DNA of 43,255 nucleotides from Ruminococcus sp. (GTDB lineage Bacteria; Bacillota; Clostridia; Lachnospirales; Lachnospiraceae): contig JAMPIB010000028.1 of NCBI GenBank assembly GCA_023663085.1, forward strand, positions 1-43,255, written 5' to 3'. Of the stretch, positions 30,535-39,564 are shown piece after piece. A program made the translations under genes and the position numbers. Below the pieces are notes generated by a model that saw nothing but the letters and a program-made list of their open reading frames with translations, ran no database searches and was not told the DNA's origin. Position 1 is the first letter of the stretch. Every line of letters begins with the position of its first letter.

Positions 30535-32076
30535 ATGAAAACATTTGCGGCGATTGATGTAGGTTCCTATGAATTGTCCATGAAAATATTTGAAATTTCC
30601 AAGCAGAACGGTCTGCGCGAAATAGACTGTATCAAGCACAGGCTGGACTTGGGAACGGATACTTATGCTACAGGGAAAGCGGGCTATGACAGGATCAACG
30701 AACTGTGCCGCATCCTGCGGGAATATAAAAAGATCATGGAAGGCTACCATGTGGATGATTACAAAGCCTATGGAACGAGCGCCATCCGCGAAATGGAAAA
30801 TACACTTGTTATTTTAGACCAGATCGCCCAGCGGACAGGGATAAAAATAGACGTGTTAAGTAACTCGGAACAGCGTTTTCTGGATTATAAGTCCATCGCA
30901 TCCAAAGGTAAGATATTTAATAAAATTATCGAAAAAGAGACGGCTATTCTCGATATCGGCGGCGGCAGCATCCAGATTTCGCTTTTCGTAAAAGATTCGC
31001 TGGTCACTACCCAGAATCTGCGTCTGGGAATCCTGCGTTTACAGGATAATATGAGCCTTTTGAACTTAAAACCGAGCCAGTATGAGAATATTATCGACGA
31101 GTTTATCAGTTCACAGTTAGCGGTCTTTAAGAAATTATATCTAAAAGACAGGAAAATCGAAAATATCATTGTCGTGGACGATTATATTTCCGCGGCCGTG
31201 GAACATAATATAGCAAGGATATCGGATGAATGTATCGCTGCCTCTGATATGGATATGTTTATGAAAAAAGTCCGGGAGAAATCCGTGATCGAGGCGGCCA
31301 GGATACTGGGGATGCCGGAGGAGAACATTCCGCTCGTCTATATTTCCAGCGTTCTGTTAAACCGCGTCATTAAAGTGATGGACGCGAAGCTGATCTGGGT
31401 GCCGGGCGTGACGTTATGCGATGGTATCGCATACGAGTATGGAGAAAAAAATAAAATTATCAAAGCCAGCCACGACTTCGAGCAGGATATCGTCGATTCG
31501 GCGCTCAATATCAGCAAACGTTATATGGGCAGTAAGCGCAGGAGCGAGACACTGGAGAAGATCGCGCTCACCATATATGACAGTATGCAGGAAGTACACG
31601 GCCTTGGGAAAAGAGAACGCCTGTTATTGCGGCTGGCTACGATTCTGCATGACTGCGGTAAATATATCAGTCTTGTGAATCTGGGGGAATGTTCCTATAA
31701 TATTATCATGTCTACCGAAATGATAGGACTCTCCCATGTGGAGCGGGAGATCGTGGCCAATACGGTCAAGTATAATCATATGGATTTTGACAATTACGAA
31801 GTGATAGGGCAGAATGCGCATCTGGACAGAGACGCTTATATCACGATCGCCAAACTGACGGCTATCTTGAAAGTGGCCAACGGTCTGGATAGAAGCCATA
31901 AGCAGAAATTTAAGGATATCAGGACTTCTTTACAGGAGGAACAGCTTGTCATCACCATTGATACGCCGGTAGATATCACTCTGGAAAAAGGCATGTTCGG
32001 TAAACGGGCGGACTTTTTCGAGGAAGTCTACAGCGTCAGACCGATTATCCGGCAAAAGAGGGCGGATTTAGATTAA
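30535..32076 (+). CDS. ppx: Ppx/GppA phosphatase with C-terminal HD domain
   Basis: 513-aa exopolyphosphatase/guanosine pentaphosphatase. The ASKHA-type N-terminal half has AAIDVGSYELSMKIFEI at the start, the GTSAIREM phosphate loop at about 80-86 and LDIGGGSIQISLF at 139-151. The C-terminal part from about 330 is HD-like with His372-Asp373 in ILHDCGKY. It should remove terminal phosphates from polyphosphate or convert pppGpp to ppGpp; sequence does not decide between them. The ATG at 30535 follows TGGAGG and lies one base after the upstream stop. ppk lies 13 nt downstream, giving synthesis and breakdown enzymes in one unit. Confidence 0.9.
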   Translation: MKTFAAIDVGSYELSMKIFEISKQNGLREIDCIKHRLDLGTDTYATGKAGYDRINELCRILREYKKIMEGYHVDDYKAYGTSAIREMENTLVILDQIAQRTGIKIDVLSNSEQRFLDYKSIASKGKIFNKIIEKETAILDIGGGSIQISLFVKDSLVTTQNLRLGILRLQDNMSLLNLKPSQYENIIDEFISSQLAVFKKLYLKDRKIENIIVVDDYISAAVEHNIARISDECIAASDMDMFMKKVREKSVIEAARILGMPEENIPLVYISSVLLNRVIKVMDAKLIWVPGVTLCDGIAYEYGEKNKIIKASHDFEQDIVDSALNISKRYMGSKRRSETLEKIALTIYDSMQEVHGLGKRERLLLRLATILHDCGKYISLVNLGECSYNIIMSTEMIGLSHVEREIVANTVKYNHMDFDNYEVIGQNAHLDRDAYITIAKLTAILKVANGLDRSHKQKFKDIRTSLQEEQLVITIDTPVDITLEKGMFGKRADFFEEVYSVRPIIRQKRADLD

Positions 32077-32089
32077 ATGGAAGAAAGGC

Positions 32090-34243
32090 ATGGGTATTAT
32101 TATGGCGGAAAAAGCAGAAGTTTCACAAGACTTTTCCAAGGCGGAAAATTATACAAACAGAGAATTAAGCTGGCTTTTATTTGATAAAAGAGTCTTGAGC
32201 GAAGCGGAAGACGAAAGTATCCCCTTATTCGAGAGGTTGAAATTCTTAAGTATCTCGGCCTCGAATCTGGACGAATTTTTCATGGTGCGGGTAGCTTCTC
32301 TGAAAGATATGGTAAATGCGGGCTATCATAAGAAAGATATTGCCGGACTGACGCCGGAGAAGCAGCTTTCCTTATTAAATAGAGCAACGCATGAACTGGT
32401 GGAGCGGCAGTATGCTACATATAACGGCTCCCTGCTCCCGCAGCTTCTTAAAAACAATCTGCGCTTAATAGAACATCATGAAGATCTGACAAAAGCGGAA
32501 GCGGCCTATGTCGATAAGTATTTTGAAGAAAACGTTTATCCGGTACTGACGCCGATGGCCGTGGATTCTTCCAGACCGTTTCCCCTGATACGCAATAAGA
32601 CGTTAAATATCGGCGCGCTTGTGCGGAAAAAGAACGGCAGGGGGGAACTGGAATTTGCCACCGTACAGGTGCCGGGTGTTCTTTCCCGTATCGTGACCAT
32701 ACCTTCGGAAGATGAAAATGAGTTTGTATTAATTTTATTGGAAGAAGTGATCGAGAGAAATATTCATAAACTTTTCCTGAACTATGATATTGTATGCGCA
32801 TATCCGTTTAGAATAATGCGTAATGCCGATTTATCCATCGAAGAAGAGGAAGCCGGCGATCTGTTGCGCGAGATTGAGAAGCAGTTGAAAAAACGACAGT
32901 GGGGGCAGGCCATCCGGCTGGAGATAGAAGAAGGTATGGATGAGCGGCTCTTAAATATCATTTTGGACGACCTGCATATCGGCAAAGAAGATATTTATCC
33001 GATACACGGGCCGCTCGATCTGACCTTTTTGATGAAAATGTATGCACTGGATGGGTTTGACGCGTTAAAGGAGCACCACTACGCAGGGCCTCAGCCTGTG
33101 CCGGAATTACAGGACAGTGAGGATATTTTCGCCCGTATCAGAGAAGGGGATGTCCTGATGTACCACCCTTATCAGACTTTTGAGCCGGTGGTGCGTTTTA
33201 TCAGACAGGCGGCCAAAGACCCGGCGGTTCTGGCCATCAAGCAGACGCTTTACCGGGTCAGCGGCAATTCTCCGATCATAGCGGCCTTGGAGCAGGCGGC
33301 GGATAATGGCAAACAGGTTTCCGTGCTCGTGGAATTAAAGGCCAGATTCGACGAAGAAAATAATATCGTCTGGGCAAGACGGCTGGAAAAAGCAGGATGC
33401 CACGTAATCTACGGACTGGTCGGCCTGAAGACGCACAGTAAAATAACACTTGTTGTTCGCAGGGAAGAAAACGGTATCCGCCGTTATGTACATCTGGGAA
33501 CCGGAAACTATAATGATTCTACGGCCAAGTTATATACGGATCTGGGCCTTTTGACCTGTTCCGAGGCGATCGGCGAAGACGCGACGGCGGTCTTTAATAT
33601 GCTTTCCGGCTATTCGGAGCCGCGTTCCTGGAATAAGTTATCCTTAGCGCCGCTGTGGTTAAAAGACAGGTTCATTTATTTAATTAACAGAGAAAGAGAT
33701 CATGCAAAACAGGGCAGACCCGCGCGCATCATTGCCAAGATGAACGCCTTATGCGATAAGGCGATTATCGAAGCGCTCTATGAAGCGGGTGCGGCGGGCG
33801 TAAAGATTGACCTGATCATCCGCGGCATCTGTTGTCTGAAAGTCGGACTGCCCGGTATCGGCGAAAATATAAGCGTCCGTTCTATTGTAGGAAATTATCT
33901 GGAACACGCGCGCATCTTTTATTTTGAAAACGACGGCAGACATGAATATTACTGTGCAAGTGCGGACTGGATGCCGCGTAATCTGGACAGACGCGTGGAG
34001 ATATTATTTCCTGTCGAGAAGCCGGAACTACAGGAAAAAGTGCAGCATATTCTGGAATATCAATTAAAAGACAACGTTAAAGCGCATATTCTGTGCGCGG
34101 ACGGCACTTATCACAAGGAAACAGTGGATAAGAGTGAGCGTTTCAATTCGCAGATGACTTTCTGTGAAGAGGCAAAAAAGGCCGGTAAGACGCAGGAAAA
34201 AGTGACGGCAAGCCGGATATTTATCCCGGAAACACACCATTAA
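32090..34243 (+). CDS. ppk1: Polyphosphate kinase 1
   Basis: 717-aa PPK1, which polymerises the terminal phosphate of ATP into polyphosphate. NRELSWLLFDKRVLSEA near the N-terminus and SASNLDEFFMVRV mark the N and head domains. The two phospholipase-D-like catalytic domains hold the autophosphorylated His449 (LKTHSKITLVVRRE) and His606 (LEHARIFYFEN), with HLGTGNYNDSTAKLYTDLG between them. The first ATG is kept, with GGAAG 6 nt upstream; the ATG at 32102 is a possible alternative. It lies directly after ppx and 20 nt before maf. Confidence 0.96.
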   Translation: MGIIMAEKAEVSQDFSKAENYTNRELSWLLFDKRVLSEAEDESIPLFERLKFLSISASNLDEFFMVRVASLKDMVNAGYHKKDIAGLTPEKQLSLLNRATHELVERQYATYNGSLLPQLLKNNLRLIEHHEDLTKAEAAYVDKYFEENVYPVLTPMAVDSSRPFPLIRNKTLNIGALVRKKNGRGELEFATVQVPGVLSRIVTIPSEDENEFVLILLEEVIERNIHKLFLNYDIVCAYPFRIMRNADLSIEEEEAGDLLREIEKQLKKRQWGQAIRLEIEEGMDERLLNIILDDLHIGKEDIYPIHGPLDLTFLMKMYALDGFDALKEHHYAGPQPVPELQDSEDIFARIREGDVLMYHPYQTFEPVVRFIRQAAKDPAVLAIKQTLYRVSGNSPIIAALEQAADNGKQVSVLVELKARFDEENNIVWARRLEKAGCHVIYGLVGLKTHSKITLVVRREENGIRRYVHLGTGNYNDSTAKLYTDLGLLTCSEAIGEDATAVFNMLSGYSEPRSWNKLSLAPLWLKDRFIYLINRERDHAKQGRPARIIAKMNALCDKAIIEALYEAGAAGVKIDLIIRGICCLKVGLPGIGENISVRSIVGNYLEHARIFYFENDGRHEYYCASADWMPRNLDRRVEILFPVEKPELQEKVQHILEYQLKDNVKAHILCADGTYHKETVDKSERFNSQMTFCEEAKKAGKTQEKVTASRIFIPETHH

Positions 34244-34263
34244 GAGAAAGGCATGGCGGCAGC

Positions 34264-34851
34264 ATGAAAATTATATTAGCCTCCGCGTCGCCGCGGAGAA
34301 AAGAACTTTTAAAACAGGCGGGAATTTCTTTTAAGACAATGCCAAGTACGAAAGATGAAAAGATCACGGGAAAATCGCCGGAGCAGATCGTGGAGGAACT
34401 TTCCTACCAGAAGGCTGTCGATATCTGCGGGCAGCTTTCAGAAACAATGAAGGAAGATTTTGTCGTGATCGGGGCCGATACGGTCGTATCCTGCTGGAAT
34501 AAGATATTGGGCAAACCGAAAGATAAAGAAGAAGCCTTTGACATGCTCTGGGAATTACAGGGCAAAAGCCATCAGGTCTACACCGGCGTCACGCTTGCCT
34601 GGAAATATACCGATGAACCGGCCATGTTTTATACGTTCAGCGAGTGTACGGACGTTACGGTATTCCCGATGACAGAAGAAGAAATCGAGAACTATATCGA
34701 CACGGGGGAGCCGCTGGATAAAGCGGGCGCTTATGCGATACAGGGGCGGTTCGCCGCTTATATACAGGGAATCTGCGGCGATTATACCAACGTGGTGGGA
34801 CTGCCGCTTGGCAGACTGTATCAGGAAATGAAACAGAGAGAATTAGTATAA
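34264..34851 (+). CDS. maf: Maf family nucleotide pyrophosphatase
   Basis: 195-aa Maf protein with MKIILASASPRRKELL at the start, the family's nucleotide loop. GADTVVSCWNKILGKPKDKEEAF and DKAGAYAIQGRFAAYIQGICGDYTNVVGLPL are the other conserved segments. The YhdE-like subgroup hydrolyses dTTP, UTP and modified nucleoside triphosphates and is linked with septum control. AGAAAGG lies 12 nt upstream, rather far. The next gene starts 16 nt downstream. Confidence 0.93.
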   Translation: MKIILASASPRRKELLKQAGISFKTMPSTKDEKITGKSPEQIVEELSYQKAVDICGQLSETMKEDFVVIGADTVVSCWNKILGKPKDKEEAFDMLWELQGKSHQVYTGVTLAWKYTDEPAMFYTFSECTDVTVFPMTEEEIENYIDTGEPLDKAGAYAIQGRFAAYIQGICGDYTNVVGLPLGRLYQEMKQRELV

Positions 34852-34867
34852 AGGAGAACAAAAGCAG

Positions 34868-35683
34868 ATGATCAGGCTGATAGCAACGGATATAGACGGA
34901 ACGCTTGTAAAAGAATCCTCATCTGAGATGTATCCGGAAATATTAGAAGCCATCCGAACCTGGACGGATGCGGGCAACTATTTCTGCGTGGCCAGCGGGA
35001 GACAGTATTACAGTATCCGGCATGTATTTGCCGAAGTCGCCGACCGTATCCTCTATCTGGCGGAAAACGGGGCGCATGTCCGCTGCGGACAGGAGGATAT
35101 CTTACTGCATAAGATGAAAAGAGAAGATGTGGAAGGCATCATGAAGCAGCTTCGTCCCTATTATGGACAGTGCGAGGTCGTCGTATCGACGGCCGAAGGC
35201 AGTCTTTTAGAGACAAAAAATAAAGAGTTCATCGAACTGATCGAAAAAGGATATCGTAACAAATACCGTGTGGTCGAGGATGTACTGGACGGGCAGGCGG
35301 ATATCATCAAAATCGCCATTTATCAGAAAGGCAGTATCCGGTCGCTGGGCGAGGGCGTCCTTATCCCTGCCTGGGAGAAAAAGGTAAAAGCCTGTATGGC
35401 CGGCGAGGAATGGGTTGATTTTATGGATGCCTCTGTCGATAAAGGCAACGCCTTAAAAGTCTTACAGGAGTATCTGGGCATAAGCCGTGCGGAAACCATG
35501 GTCTTTGGCGATAACGATAACGATATCGGCATGTTACAGGCCGCAGAAGAAAGCTATGCGGTGGAAACGGCAAGAGAGTATGTCAAAAGTTTTGCTAAAC
35601 ACGTATGTCCCTCTTATCGGGAAAAGGGCGTGTATCAGGTCATGAAAAGAATGCTGGATGAAGGGGGTGAACATGGTGTTTGA
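34868..35683 (+). CDS. Cof-type HAD-IIB phosphatase
   Basis: 271-aa HAD-superfamily hydrolase. DIDGTLV at 8-14 holds the nucleophile Asp and general acid Asp, VASGR is motif II, Lys in ASVDKGNALKVL is motif III, and FGDNDNDIGML is motif IV. The C2 cap inserted in the middle is of the Cof (IIB) type. These enzymes dephosphorylate sugar phosphates, pyridoxal phosphate or flavin precursors; the substrate is not known. AAAGGAG lies 11 nt before the ATG. The end overlaps the small acidic gene by 11 nt. Confidence 0.9.
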   Translation: MIRLIATDIDGTLVKESSSEMYPEILEAIRTWTDAGNYFCVASGRQYYSIRHVFAEVADRILYLAENGAHVRCGQEDILLHKMKREDVEGIMKQLRPYYGQCEVVVSTAEGSLLETKNKEFIELIEKGYRNKYRVVEDVLDGQADIIKIAIYQKGSIRSLGEGVLIPAWEKKVKACMAGEEWVDFMDASVDKGNALKVLQEYLGISRAETMVFGDNDNDIGMLQAAEESYAVETAREYVKSFAKHVCPSYREKGVYQVMKRMLDEGGEHGV

Positions 35684-35930
35684 CGATGCGGTATTGCAAT
35701 GTTTTCTGGAAAAACAGGGGCAGTTATTTCCGGAGAAGGTAGCAGAGTCTTTGGAAGAAGCGGATAATTTCCTGGAGGAGAGTATGGCGGTAGTCGTTAA
35801 TTCCGTAAAAGAAGTATGGGAGTACTTTGACGAAGCCGGTGTTGACATGGAAGGTGCGGACGAAGAAGAGATTCTGCAGGCGGATGAAGTCTTTGAAGTC
35901 GGAGATGGACGCTATTTGATCATCGAATAA
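35673..35930 (+). CDS. Small acidic conserved-looking protein, unknown function
   Basis: 85 aa, strongly acidic, helical, without a signal or membrane segment. The start reads MVFDDAVLQCFLEKQGQLF and the end is a strand-like VGDGRYLIIE. I cannot assign a family. The ATG at 35673 follows AGGGGGTG by about 6 nt inside the end of the HAD gene; the frame also has an ATG at 35658 without a site. The overlap suggests coupled translation with the phosphatase, so it may act with it. It ends at the first of two tandem hairpins. Confidence 0.7.
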   Translation: MVFDDAVLQCFLEKQGQLFPEKVAESLEEADNFLEESMAVVVNSVKEVWEYFDEAGVDMEGADEEEILQADEVFEVGDGRYLIIE

Positions 35931-35982
35931 GCTGAAACCTTACGGTTTCAGCTGCGAATTTGAGCTGTTGCTCAAATGTCGC
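35930..35982. other. Two tandem hairpins between convergent genes
   Basis: Hairpin A (35930-35953) is a perfect 10-bp stem AGCTGAAACC/GGTTTCAGCT with loop TTAC. Hairpin B (35954-35982) pairs GCGA+ATTTGAGC with GCTCAAAT+TCGC, one bulged G, loop TGTT. They abut and have no T-run. Hairpin B overlaps the last codons of the minus-strand HAD gene. They may end or protect both convergent mRNAs. Confidence 0.75.
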
Positions 35983-36805
35983 GGACTGTGGAAGTGATAG
36001 ATTGCATACACTCGGCGAGGCCGTCGTGGTCGTTATCTTTGGAGGTGATGATATCGGCGGCTTTTTTGACGTTCGGGGCGGCGTTTTGCATGGCGATGCC
36101 GCAGCCTGCGGCTTTTATCATGGAGATATCGTTATCGGCGTCTCCGGCTGCATAAGAATCCGTAAGCGGTACATGGAAATAGTCGCAGACGAAACGGACG
36201 GCGTTTCCCTTGCCGGCGTCCTTAACGAACAGTTCCAGATACTGGTCGTTGGAAAAGATATACTGAATTTTATCGGCGGCCCACTCAGATATGGAATCGC
36301 AGAAGTCCGTCAGCTTCGAGTGGTCGCTTAAATGAATGGCTAACATCTTAAACGGCTCTTTTGACAGAAAAGAAGCATAATCTTCGGCCAATAAAAGCGG
36401 CAGATGGATCCTGCGGCGATAAAATCTGATCTCCGCATCTTCTTTGGTACAGACAACGGCGTTGTCGGTATAAGTCTGAATATGGAGTCCAAGCGCTCTG
36501 GCCTGTTTCTGCAAATAGGCCACATAAGGAAACGGCAGTCTTTTTTCCAAAAGAGAAGTCCTGGTATCACAGTCATAGACGAGCGTGCCGTTACTGGCAA
36601 TGATCAAAATGCCCGGATAGTCAAGATGCGCATTTTCTTTTACTTCCAGAACGCTTAACAGAGGCCGGCCCGAAGAAAGTACTATTTTATTGCCACGGCG
36701 CGTGAAATCGTCCAGAAACTGTTTGGTCCTGTCCGATATCATGCTTTCGTTATTTAATAATGTGCCATCCAGATCCGTAAATAGAATTTTCATCGTAAAC
36801 ATCAT
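35972..36805 (-). CDS. Cof-type HAD-IIB phosphatase (second copy)
   Basis: 277-aa (or 273-aa) HAD hydrolase with FTDLDGTLLNN as motif I, VLSSGRPL as motif II, the motif III Lys in DAGKGNAVRFVC and AAGDADNDISMI as motif IV. The cap between motifs II and III marks type IIB. The substrate is unknown. It is not close in sequence to the plus-strand HAD gene at 34868. The start is uncertain among three in-frame ATGs at 36805, 36802 and 36793; MKILFTDLDG from 36793 is the usual family start, but AAAGG lies close to the first two. It follows the PHP gene on the same strand. Confidence 0.9.
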   Translation of the reverse strand: MMFTMKILFTDLDGTLLNNESMISDRTKQFLDDFTRRGNKIVLSSGRPLLSVLEVKENAHLDYPGILIIASNGTLVYDCDTRTSLLEKRLPFPYVAYLQKQARALGLHIQTYTDNAVVCTKEDAEIRFYRRRIHLPLLLAEDYASFLSKEPFKMLAIHLSDHSKLTDFCDSISEWAADKIQYIFSNDQYLELFVKDAGKGNAVRFVCDYFHVPLTDSYAAGDADNDISMIKAAGCGIAMQNAAPNVKKAADIITSKDNDHDGLAECMQSITSTVRDI

Positions 36806-36837
36806 GCCTTTCGCTCATCCTGCGAATTTATGTTCTT

Positions 36838-37689
36838 TCAATGATTGCTCCCTGCTGCCTCCCTGATAGGCGGCAATATATCCTCCGGTACAAACAGCTT
36901 TCCATAGCCGCATCCTAAGTCCAGTCCCGGTTTGTTGGCTCCGTGGAAATCCGAACCGCCGCTGGGCAGCAGATCGTACTTTTGGGCAAGACGGAACATA
37001 TCCCGTTCCTCTTTACCGCTGTAACTGCAATAGAGCGTTTCAATGCCCATCAGCCCATCCTGTTTTAGCCGGGCGACTAAAGCATCCAGATGTTCGTGTT
37101 CCATATGATAGAGCGGCGGGTGCGCGAGGATCGGTACGCCGCCTGCTTTTAAGATCAGTTCTACGGCCTGCGAGGGCGTGACCTTTTCTCTGGGAACAAA
37201 ATATTTGCTGTGGTCGCCAAGATATTTATCAAACGCTTCGGCGCGGTTTGCCACATAGCCATGATCGGTAAGGTAAGATGCGTAGTGCGCTCTTGTGATA
37301 ACGGCATCCGGGTTTTCAGCGCATAATTTTTCATAGGTAATGTCTATCCCTGCACCCTGTAAGTTGGCGCACATCTTGATATTACGGTTGATGCGGGAGT
37401 CCACGAAAGCTTGTAACTGCGCCTGAAAAGCGGGCGCGTCATAGCGAATATACAGACCTACCACATGGATGTCCCGGTCTTCATATTTGGTAGAAAATTC
37501 AATGCCCGGAATCACTTCTATCGGTTTATCCTGTGCATAAGAGAGCGCTTCTGCCAGACCATCTATGGTATCATGATCGGTTAAGGCGATAGCGGTCAGT
37601 CCTTTTTGCAGAGCGTAATCCACTAATTCGGAGGGCGTATAGGAACCGTCCGAGCGGTTGGAATGAACATGTAAATCTATTGCTTTCAT
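36838..37689 (-). CDS. PHP-domain phosphoesterase (RNase AM / YciV-like)
   Basis: 283-aa PHP-domain metal phosphoesterase. DLHVHSNRSDGSYTPSELV (5-23) gives the first His ligands, ALTDHDTIDGL the next, and IEFSTKYEDRDIHVVGLYI and the late GGSDFHG the last. This order matches the YciV/TrpH group that removes phosphate from 3',5'-nucleoside bisphosphates or trims RNA 5' ends. The ATG at 37689 overlaps the ABC-F stop in TGATG, so the genes are coupled; the TTG one codon upstream is not needed. AGAGGAAG inside the ABC-F end is its ribosome site. Confidence 0.88.
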   Translation of the reverse strand: MKAIDLHVHSNRSDGSYTPSELVDYALQKGLTAIALTDHDTIDGLAEALSYAQDKPIEVIPGIEFSTKYEDRDIHVVGLYIRYDAPAFQAQLQAFVDSRINRNIKMCANLQGAGIDITYEKLCAENPDAVITRAHYASYLTDHGYVANRAEAFDKYLGDHSKYFVPREKVTPSQAVELILKAGGVPILAHPPLYHMEHEHLDALVARLKQDGLMGIETLYCSYSGKEERDMFRLAQKYDLLPSGGSDFHGANKPGLDLGCGYGKLFVPEDILPPIREAAGSNH

Positions 37690-39326
37690 CAATCTTCCTC
37701 TTCTGTGGCAGTACTTGTATAAACAGTACGTTTTCTGGCCATTTCATCACTTTCCAGGTATTCGTCGTAAGTCGTGATCTTATCAATCAAAGTGCCGTCC
37801 GGTAAAATCTCCATAATACGGTTGGCAGTCGTCTGTACGACCTGATGGTCATGACAGGAGAACAGCTCCACACCTTTGAATTTCATCATGCCTTCGTTTA
37901 AGGCGGTGATAGCCTCCATGTCCAGATGGTTGGTCGGCTCGTCGAAGATCAGACAGTTGGCGCCGCTTATCATCATTTTGGAGAGCAGACAGCGGACTTT
38001 CTCGCCGCCGGATAAGACTTTGACCTTTTTCACGCCGTCATCACCTGCGAAAAGCATACGGCCTAAAAAACCGCGGACATAGGTGATATCCTTGACGGGA
38101 GAATACCCCATGAGCCAGTCGCTTATTGTATAATCATTGTCAAATTCCGCCGTATTGTCTTTGGGAAAATAAGCCTGCGAGGTGGTAACGCCCCATTTAT
38201 AGGTGCCTTCATCGGGTTCCATCTCTCCGGTCAGGATTTTAAAAAGCGTCGTTTTGGCAAGTTCGTTGCCGCCGACAAAGGCGATCTTATCATCATGGCC
38301 GACGATAAATGAAATGTTGTCTAACACTTTTTCTCCGTTTATGGTCTTGCTGATGCCCTCTACCGTGAGGACTTCGTTACCAATCTCGCGCTCCGGTCTG
38401 AAATCAATATAAGGATATTTCCGGCTGGAAGGCTTGATATCGTCCAGTTCAATTTTTTCCAGCGCTCTTTTTCTGGAAGTAGCCTGCTTGGATTTGGAGG
38501 CGTTGGCGGAGAAACGGGAGATAAATTCCTGTAATTCTTTGATCTGTTCTTCTTTTTTCTTATTGGCCTCCTTGCGCTGCTTGATGATAAGCTGGCTCGA
38601 TTCGTACCAGAAATCATAGTTTCCGGCAAATAACTGTATCTTGCCGTAGTCGATATCGGCGGTGTGCGTACATACTTTATTCAGAAAATAACGGTCGTGG
38701 GAGACTACGATGACCGTATTGTCAAAATTAATTAAAAATTCTTCCAGCCAGGCGATGGCGTCCAGGTCCAGGTGGTTGGTCGGCTCGTCGAGCAGCAGGA
38801 TGTCGGGATTGCCGAATAATGCCTTGGCTAACAGGACTTTGACCTTTTCGTTACCGTTTAAGCCGCTCATCATACTGTAGTGGATATCCGTTTCGATGCC
38901 GAGGCCGTTTAAGAGCATGGCGGCGTTGGATTCCGCGTCCCAGCCGTTCATCTCCGCAAATTCCGCCTCCAGTTCACTGGCCCGGATGCCGTCTTCGTCG
39001 GAAAAATCCTCTTTGGCATAGATGGCATCTTTTTCCTTCATGATCTGATAAAGTCTTTCATTGCCCATGATGACGACGTCCATGACCGGATAAGCGTCAT
39101 ATTTAAAGTGATCCTGTTCGAGTACGGAAAGCCGTTGGCCGGGCGTTATGGAGATATCGCCGTTCGTTGTTTCCAGCGCACCGGAAAGGATTTTAAGGAA
39201 TGTGGATTTGCCGGCGCCGTTAGCTCCGATCAGACCATAACAGTTCCCCTCCGTGAATTTGATATTTACATCCTCAAATAAGGCTTTCTTGCCTACTCTG
39301 TAAGTTACGTTGTTTGCACTTATCAT
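37689..39326 (-). CDS. ABC-F family ATPase (YkpA/YbiT-like)
   Basis: 545-aa ABC-F protein without membrane segments; such ATPases act on the ribosome. ABC1 has Walker A GANGAGKST (about 35-43) and DEPTNHLD. ABC2 has a canonical signature LSGGEKVR and a second DEPTNHLD. Between them is a linker rich in Lys and Glu. ABC1's signature is LNGNE instead of LSGGE, and ABC2's Walker A reads GGNELAKTT instead of GxNGxGKTT, so both halves of one composite ATP site are altered. Antibiotic resistance is not indicated: the linker looks housekeeping. RBS AGAGG lies 8 nt upstream and a promoter at 39376-39403. Confidence 0.9.
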   Translation of the reverse strand: MISANNVTYRVGKKALFEDVNIKFTEGNCYGLIGANGAGKSTFLKILSGALETTNGDISITPGQRLSVLEQDHFKYDAYPVMDVVIMGNERLYQIMKEKDAIYAKEDFSDEDGIRASELEAEFAEMNGWDAESNAAMLLNGLGIETDIHYSMMSGLNGNEKVKVLLAKALFGNPDILLLDEPTNHLDLDAIAWLEEFLINFDNTVIVVSHDRYFLNKVCTHTADIDYGKIQLFAGNYDFWYESSQLIIKQRKEANKKKEEQIKELQEFISRFSANASKSKQATSRKRALEKIELDDIKPSSRKYPYIDFRPEREIGNEVLTVEGISKTINGEKVLDNISFIVGHDDKIAFVGGNELAKTTLFKILTGEMEPDEGTYKWGVTTSQAYFPKDNTAEFDNDYTISDWLMGYSPVKDITYVRGFLGRMLFAGDDGVKKVKVLSGGEKVRCLLSKMMISGANCLIFDEPTNHLDMEAITALNEGMMKFKGVELFSCHDHQVVQTTANRIMEILPDGTLIDKITTYDEYLESDEMARKRTVYTSTATEEED

Positions 39327-39375
39327 AGTTAAACCTCTTTTTCCTGTTTTTGCACAGTTTCATGTCACTTTATCT

Positions 39376-39403
39376 ATTATACATAAATTCCCTGCTTTTT
39401 CAA
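39376..39403 (-). promoter_or_regulatory. Promoter of the ABC-F/PHP genes
   Basis: Minus strand: TTGAAA (39403-39398), 16 nt, TATAAT (39381-39376), about 50 nt before the start codon. Confidence 0.7.
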
Positions 39404-39451
39404 GGGAGAAAGTTTGCGCAAAGTTTTGCGCGGGGGTTGTACAAAATGGGC

Positions 39452-39479
39452 TTGCAGTTTTTGAATTTGGGATTATAAT
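39452..39479 (+). promoter_or_regulatory. Promoter of the glycerophosphodiesterase gene
   Basis: TTGCAG (39452-39457), 16 nt, perfect TATAAT (39474-39479), 85 nt before the ATG. It diverges from the ABC-F promoter. The 238 bp between the two genes hold no coding frame that I trust. Confidence 0.65.
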
Positions 39480-39564
39480 CAGAAGAGGATGGTCGCGGGA
39501 AAGTGATCAGATGTATAAAAATGATGTATATAGATATGTATATAAATAAAGAAAGGACAGCATA

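Noticed and set aside
37689..39326. Antibiotic-resistance ABC-F
   Set aside because: The protein looks like the housekeeping YkpA/YbiT group, sits in a housekeeping context and lacks a leader peptide-type attenuator upstream.
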